Positions 40,350 through 43,390 of a DNA stretch of 43,390 nt are shown piece by piece (position 1 is the stretch's first letter; each line of letters begins with the position of its first letter). A program made the position numbers and the translations under genes. The notes below the pieces were generated by a model. That model saw nothing but the letters and a program-made list of their open reading frames with translations, ran no database searches and was not told the DNA's origin. The stretch covers positions 28,152-71,541 of the forward strand of contig JAJEQR010000014.1 of NCBI GenBank assembly GCA_020687485.1, given 5' to 3'. Source of the DNA: Hominifimenecus microfluidus. Its GTDB lineage: Bacteria > Bacillota > Clostridia > Lachnospirales > Lachnospiraceae.

Positions 40350-41675
40350 TTACGGTTCCAAGCGGCTCAGGTCGCGGGGGAAGAGCGTCGTCTCACGCAC
40401 ATTGTCCTCGCCCAGGAGCTTCATGGTCAGGCGCTCCAGGCCGATGCCGAGACCGCCATGAGGGGGCATACCGTCCTTGAACGCTCTCAGATAAGCATCC
40501 ATTCCATCCTCTGTCATGCCGCGCTTTTCCATCTTCTCACGAAGCATGGGATATTCGTGGATACGCTGACCACCGGTCGTGATCTCCATTCCGCGGAACA
40601 GCAGGTCGAAGCTTAACGTCACGCTGGGGTCCTTCGGGTCGTCCATCGCATAGAAGGGACGTTTCTTCGACGGGTACTCAGTGACAAATACAAAATCCGC
40701 TCCGTACTCTTCCTTGAAGTAGCGACCGATCAGCTGCTCCTCTTCCGGCTCCAGATCATGCGGGTTGCGGATCTGACGGTTGTATTTCTCCGCTACCAGC
40801 TCCTTGGCCTTCGCAAAGGGAACGCTGGGAATCCGGCTCACATCCGGCAATTCGACCTGAAGCATCTCCAGCTCCTTCGCGTACTCCGTCTTCAGCAGCT
40901 CCATCGTGTACTGCAAGAATCCGGTCTCCATCTGCATGATATCCTCGTAACCGTCGATGTAGCCCATCTCGAAGTCCATACTGGTGTATTCATTCAGATG
41001 ACGCTTGGTGTTGTGCTTCTCCGCACGGAATACCGGAGCCACCTCGAAGACACGGTCGAACACGCCCACCATCATCTGCTTATAGAACTGAGGACTCTGC
41101 GCCAGCGCTGCCGGGTGATGGAAGTATTCCAGCTTAAATACGTTCGCTCCGCCCTCCGCATTCTTCGCTACCAGCTTCGGAGTATGAATCTCAGTGAATC
41201 CTTCCCGGTGCAGGTAATCACGAAAGCCTCTGACGATGCCTTCCTGAATCCGGAACTTCGCACGTTCCTTCGGGTTGCGGAGGGAGACGGTGCGGTACTG
41301 AAGCTTGGCTTCCAGAGATGTATTCATCTTCCACTTGTTAACCGGAACCGGAAGCGCTTCCGTCGGCTCGGAGAAGATCCGGATGCTCTCCAGACGAATC
41401 TCATAGCCGCCCGGAGCCCGCTGCTCCTGATGTACAATACCGGTTACTTCGATGGCTGCTTCTTCCTTACAGGGGTTCTGCTGAAAGACAGCTTCGCTGC
41501 AGACGCACTGCACTAGGCCTTCGGCCTTTCGCAGGATCAGGAAGGAAACCTCTCCCATATCCCGAATGATGTGAACCATACCTCTCATCGTTACCTGCTC
41601 ACCGTCCAGACGGCCGGACAGAAGCTCCGCTACGGAAATGTCTGTTCTCTTCCTTTCACCGGTCATAAATTCCAT
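40350..41675 (-). CDS. aspS: Aspartyl-tRNA synthetase, archaeal-type, probably non-discriminating
   Basis: 441 residues, the short archaeal/eukaryal AspRS form; the bacterial form is about 590 residues with a GAD insert, which is absent here. The N-terminal OB anticodon-binding domain (about 15-105) precedes a class II catalytic core, with the motif 2 region VFEVAPVFRAEKHNTKRHLN and motif 3 GLGIGLERLTM. It lies in one operon with gatCAB, so it probably charges both tRNA-Asp and tRNA-Asn with Asp, the latter to be amidated by GatCAB. The ATG follows AAGGGGT. It is preceded by a T-box leader. Confidence 0.95.
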   Translation of the reverse strand: MEFMTGERKRTDISVAELLSGRLDGEQVTMRGMVHIIRDMGEVSFLILRKAEGLVQCVCSEAVFQQNPCKEEAAIEVTGIVHQEQRAPGGYEIRLESIRIFSEPTEALPVPVNKWKMNTSLEAKLQYRTVSLRNPKERAKFRIQEGIVRGFRDYLHREGFTEIHTPKLVAKNAEGGANVFKLEYFHHPAALAQSPQFYKQMMVGVFDRVFEVAPVFRAEKHNTKRHLNEYTSMDFEMGYIDGYEDIMQMETGFLQYTMELLKTEYAKELEMLQVELPDVSRIPSVPFAKAKELVAEKYNRQIRNPHDLEPEEEQLIGRYFKEEYGADFVFVTEYPSKKRPFYAMDDPKDPSVTLSFDLLFRGMEITTGGQRIHEYPMLREKMEKRGMTEDGMDAYLRAFKDGMPPHGGLGIGLERLTMKLLGEDNVRETTLFPRDLSRLEP

Positions 41676-41699
41676 GATCTTTTACCCCTTTCTTCTACA

Positions 41700-41975
41700 A
41701 AAACAAAAGACCCGGAGTATATAAAATATATACTCCGGGACGAATTCAAAATCCGCGGTACCACCCGCATTGAGGCCATGCCTCCGCTCTCGCTGATAAC
41801 GGCAGCTTCCGGGCGAACCTACTCTGGTTCAGAACGCCTGCTCCCCAGTGTTCCCTCTGTCCGGTTCCCAAAGGATGCTCTCAGTCGGTGACATCCTATT
41901 CCTGTCGTTCTCCATTGGACACAGAGTCTGGTTCTTCGCATTTGCTTTGTTTTTCTCTGCGATTTTTTCTATGAT
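41700..41975 (-). promoter_or_regulatory. T-box riboswitch leader of the aspS-gatCAB operon
   Basis: On the minus strand the leader has a Stem I region (about 41850-41935) with an apical hairpin GGATGTC...GCATCC, the T-box sequence GGGTGGTACCGCGG (41753-41766) and a perfect 13-bp terminator stem (41711-41723 with 41727-41739) followed by a T-rich tail. The likely specifier segment reads GAACGACAGG, with AAC (Asn, 41907-41909) directly followed by GAC (Asp, 41904-41906). Uncharged tRNA would stabilise the antiterminator and switch on aspS, gatC, gatA and gatB. Confidence 0.93.
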
Positions 41976-41980
41976 GCCTA

Positions 41981-42009
41981 ATCATAGACCTGTTGACCTT
42001 ATTTGTCAA
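41981..42009 (-). promoter_or_regulatory. Promoter of the T-box-aspS-gatCAB operon
   Basis: On the minus strand, TTGACA (42004-42009, perfect), a 17-base spacer and TATGAT (41981-41986). Confidence 0.85.
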
Positions 42010-42210
42010 GGTAAAATCTCATATTTTCTTAAAAAAAGTTTGTACGAATTTTATATAAATCTTCTGCCGCATAAATCTGCTACCTTATGAAATTTTTCCT
42101 GCAATAAGTAGTTCCGGATCTCAATGGAGCGAGCATACACTATGAGAATTTCTTCCCTCGTATACTATAAAAGACTCCGAAGAAGAACAGGCGACTCTCT
42201 GCAACTTCCA

Positions 42211-43047
42211 TTAAAAAACCTTGTACTCGTTCCACTCTAATATATTCTGTATAATATATTCTTCAAACTCTTTCCATCCAACCGCATACGGGGTTAATGT
42301 CTTCTCATCAATCTCATCTACATTTCCTATATTCCCCATATAAATTAAATTTTTTTTAGGAATCACTTTCATCGACGTATTTAGCAACGTCAATCGATAC
42401 CTTTTTTTAAGCTTAGGATTATTTATATATGCCTGTGGTGCATATACTTGCGGCATATATCCGGCTTGCTTCAATTCCTTGGTTTCCACTAAAACATCTG
42501 ATATCATCCAATAGAAATATACAACAGGAACTGTATGGCCCGGATGCCAAGTTCTTTCATCCATTTTCACGAAAAACACATATTTTTCAAAAAATCCTTT
42601 CTCTTTTGCATAATCTCCAAGCATTTGGTAAGCATATACATCACCCTTTTTCCAATTACAATGAAATAATCGGTATTGACTTACCTTTTTCATTTCTGGC
42701 TGTGGACTCAATAATTTTTCCTTTAATTCAGACAGCATATGCAGTCTTTTTTTTACACATCCCGGTTCCTCATGCTGCCAACGCATTAAATCAACATTCT
42801 CATCGATAATATTTAACGCATTCTGTTTTACCACATTTTCCAGGCGCCCCATTTTCCATTGCACATCTGCTAATGCTAACCAAAACACCGGCCCATCGTC
42901 TGGATCTTCCAATATATCTGAATTTTGCGCAATAAGTTCTTGAGTAATCTGCTCTCCTTCTTTTCCTCTATGCAATTGATCCTTATAATAATCACGCACA
43001 TCCAGCGCAACATCATCTTGATACAATCCAGGTCCCCAGGCGCCCAT
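42211..43047 (-). CDS. DUF4259-like protein, AT-rich orphan
   Basis: 278 residues, ATG after AGGAGAAA. The N-terminus MGAWGPGLYQDDVALDVRDY matches the MGxWG...DDxAxDVxD start of DUF4259-type proteins; the rest is unrecognised, aromatic-rich and basic toward the end, without signal peptide or transmembrane segment. Base composition is much more AT-rich than the aspS-gatCAB operon beside it, which suggests acquisition. Such proteins are found scattered in genomes, sometimes near polymorphic toxin or immunity genes; no toxin is visible here. The stretch 42010-42210 between it and the T-box promoter shows nothing definite. Confidence 0.65.
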   Translation of the reverse strand: MGAWGPGLYQDDVALDVRDYYKDQLHRGKEGEQITQELIAQNSDILEDPDDGPVFWLALADVQWKMGRLENVVKQNALNIIDENVDLMRWQHEEPGCVKKRLHMLSELKEKLLSPQPEMKKVSQYRLFHCNWKKGDVYAYQMLGDYAKEKGFFEKYVFFVKMDERTWHPGHTVPVVYFYWMISDVLVETKELKQAGYMPQVYAPQAYINNPKLKKRYRLTLLNTSMKVIPKKNLIYMGNIGNVDEIDEKTLTPYAVGWKEFEEYIIQNILEWNEYKVF

Positions 43048-43147
43048 ATCCTATTTCTCCTACAATTTCTAAATATCCTGCGACTCCCCTTCCTGCTTCC
43101 ATATACATACCCAGATTTTTATTTGATGGACTAATTCCATTTATTTG

Positions 43148-43390
43148 ATTATTCATGCGATTAGCTGTATTAAGCCTGAATTATTCACCACGTAGTGGTG
43201 GTTGCGGCTGAAAGCCGCATGGTTATTGAAATTGCAAAGCTTTCTTGCTTTCATCTGAAAAGTGAATAGAAAAAGGACCAGATTCTTGGTAAAATTAAGG
43301 TGTCCTAAGCCATTGCATTCTGCAGAGTCCAGCGGACTCCGATGCGTTTCAGAGCGGACGCTGTGCAAAGCACAACGGACGCCCTGAAAC
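43148..43390. repeat. Cluster of short palindromes at the window end
   Basis: Within about 200 bases lie CACCAC-gta-GTGGTG (43187-43201), GCGGCT-gaa-AGCCGC (43204-43218), GAGTCC-agc-GGACTC (43325-43339), TGTGC-aaa-GCACA (43362-43374) and GTTTCAG...CTGAAAC (43346-43352 with 43384-43390). The series suggests a repeat element or structured RNA that runs past the window edge. No credible gene is present here. Confidence 0.5.

Noticed and set aside
43010..43130. Minus-strand frame containing GMYMEAGRGVAGYLEIVGE, overlapping the DUF4259-like start
   Set aside because: A stop codon lies just upstream and there is no convincing start signal; it may be a gene remnant but cannot be supported.
43153..43368. 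71-codon minus-strand frame at the right edge
   Set aside because: It runs through a series of palindromes, has no ribosome binding site and a composition unlike real proteins.

Overview
The window looks like a chromosomal segment of a low-to-mid GC Firmicute, most likely a Lachnospiraceae-type gut Clostridium. The support is family-level: an archaeal-type AspRS in one operon with gatCAB under a T-box leader, a DUF4364 gene behind malic enzyme, a yqhQ-prmC-prfA-VanZ block beside rpmE and rho, several GTG/TTG starts and strong AAGGAGG-type ribosome binding sites. Species cannot be named from this alone. No rRNA or CRISPR array is visible; one tRNA gene (tRNA-Gln, anticodon CTG) is present.

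Region 1 (1 to about 3650) is the right end of a Tn916-like integrative and conjugative element: an XRE regulator cut by the window edge, a sigma-like factor and its HTH partner (Tn916 orf7/orf8-like), a long non-coding, hairpin-rich stretch, a DUF3173 excisionase-like protein and a tyrosine integrase. The element abuts the 3' end of guaA, a known integration hot spot; its left end lies outside the window.

Region 2 (3647 to 7584) carries housekeeping genes: guaA, a zinc-ribbon protein, aroC and mscL. Region 3 (7845 to 10549) is an AT-rich accessory island of small exported proteins: a lipoprotein and a Cys-containing secreted protein on the minus strand, divergent from a PadR regulator, a one-TM HAAS/DUF1700-like protein and a Ser/Thr-rich secreted protein. 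No known system is recognised in it.

Region 4 (10575 to 24094) is mostly on the minus strand: C-terminal processing protease, CvfB-like S1 protein, acyl-ACP thioesterase, tRNA-Gln with phased A-tracts upstream, hisC and glmM, a GntR-ABC-permease operon with a visible operator, a 71-bp tandem repeat, argS, a half-length DapF-like protein lacking the catalytic cysteine, and a divergent AraC regulator. Region 5 (24095 to 30307) is the translation-termination block VanZ, prfA, prmC, yqhQ, then rpmE and a rho gene with a long Asn/Arg/Asp/Ser repeat domain.

Region 6 (30556 to 36947) has malic enzyme behind a promoter-proximal terminator hairpin, a DUF4364 protein, cardiolipin synthase, an HtrA protease whose promoter lies inside a large inverted repeat, and an LCP cell-wall ligase. 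Region 7 (36917 to 42009) is one operon, T-box, aspS, gatC, gatA, gatB, that makes Asn-tRNA by transamidation. Region 8 (42010 to the end) is AT-rich, with a DUF4259-like orphan and a cluster of short palindromes.
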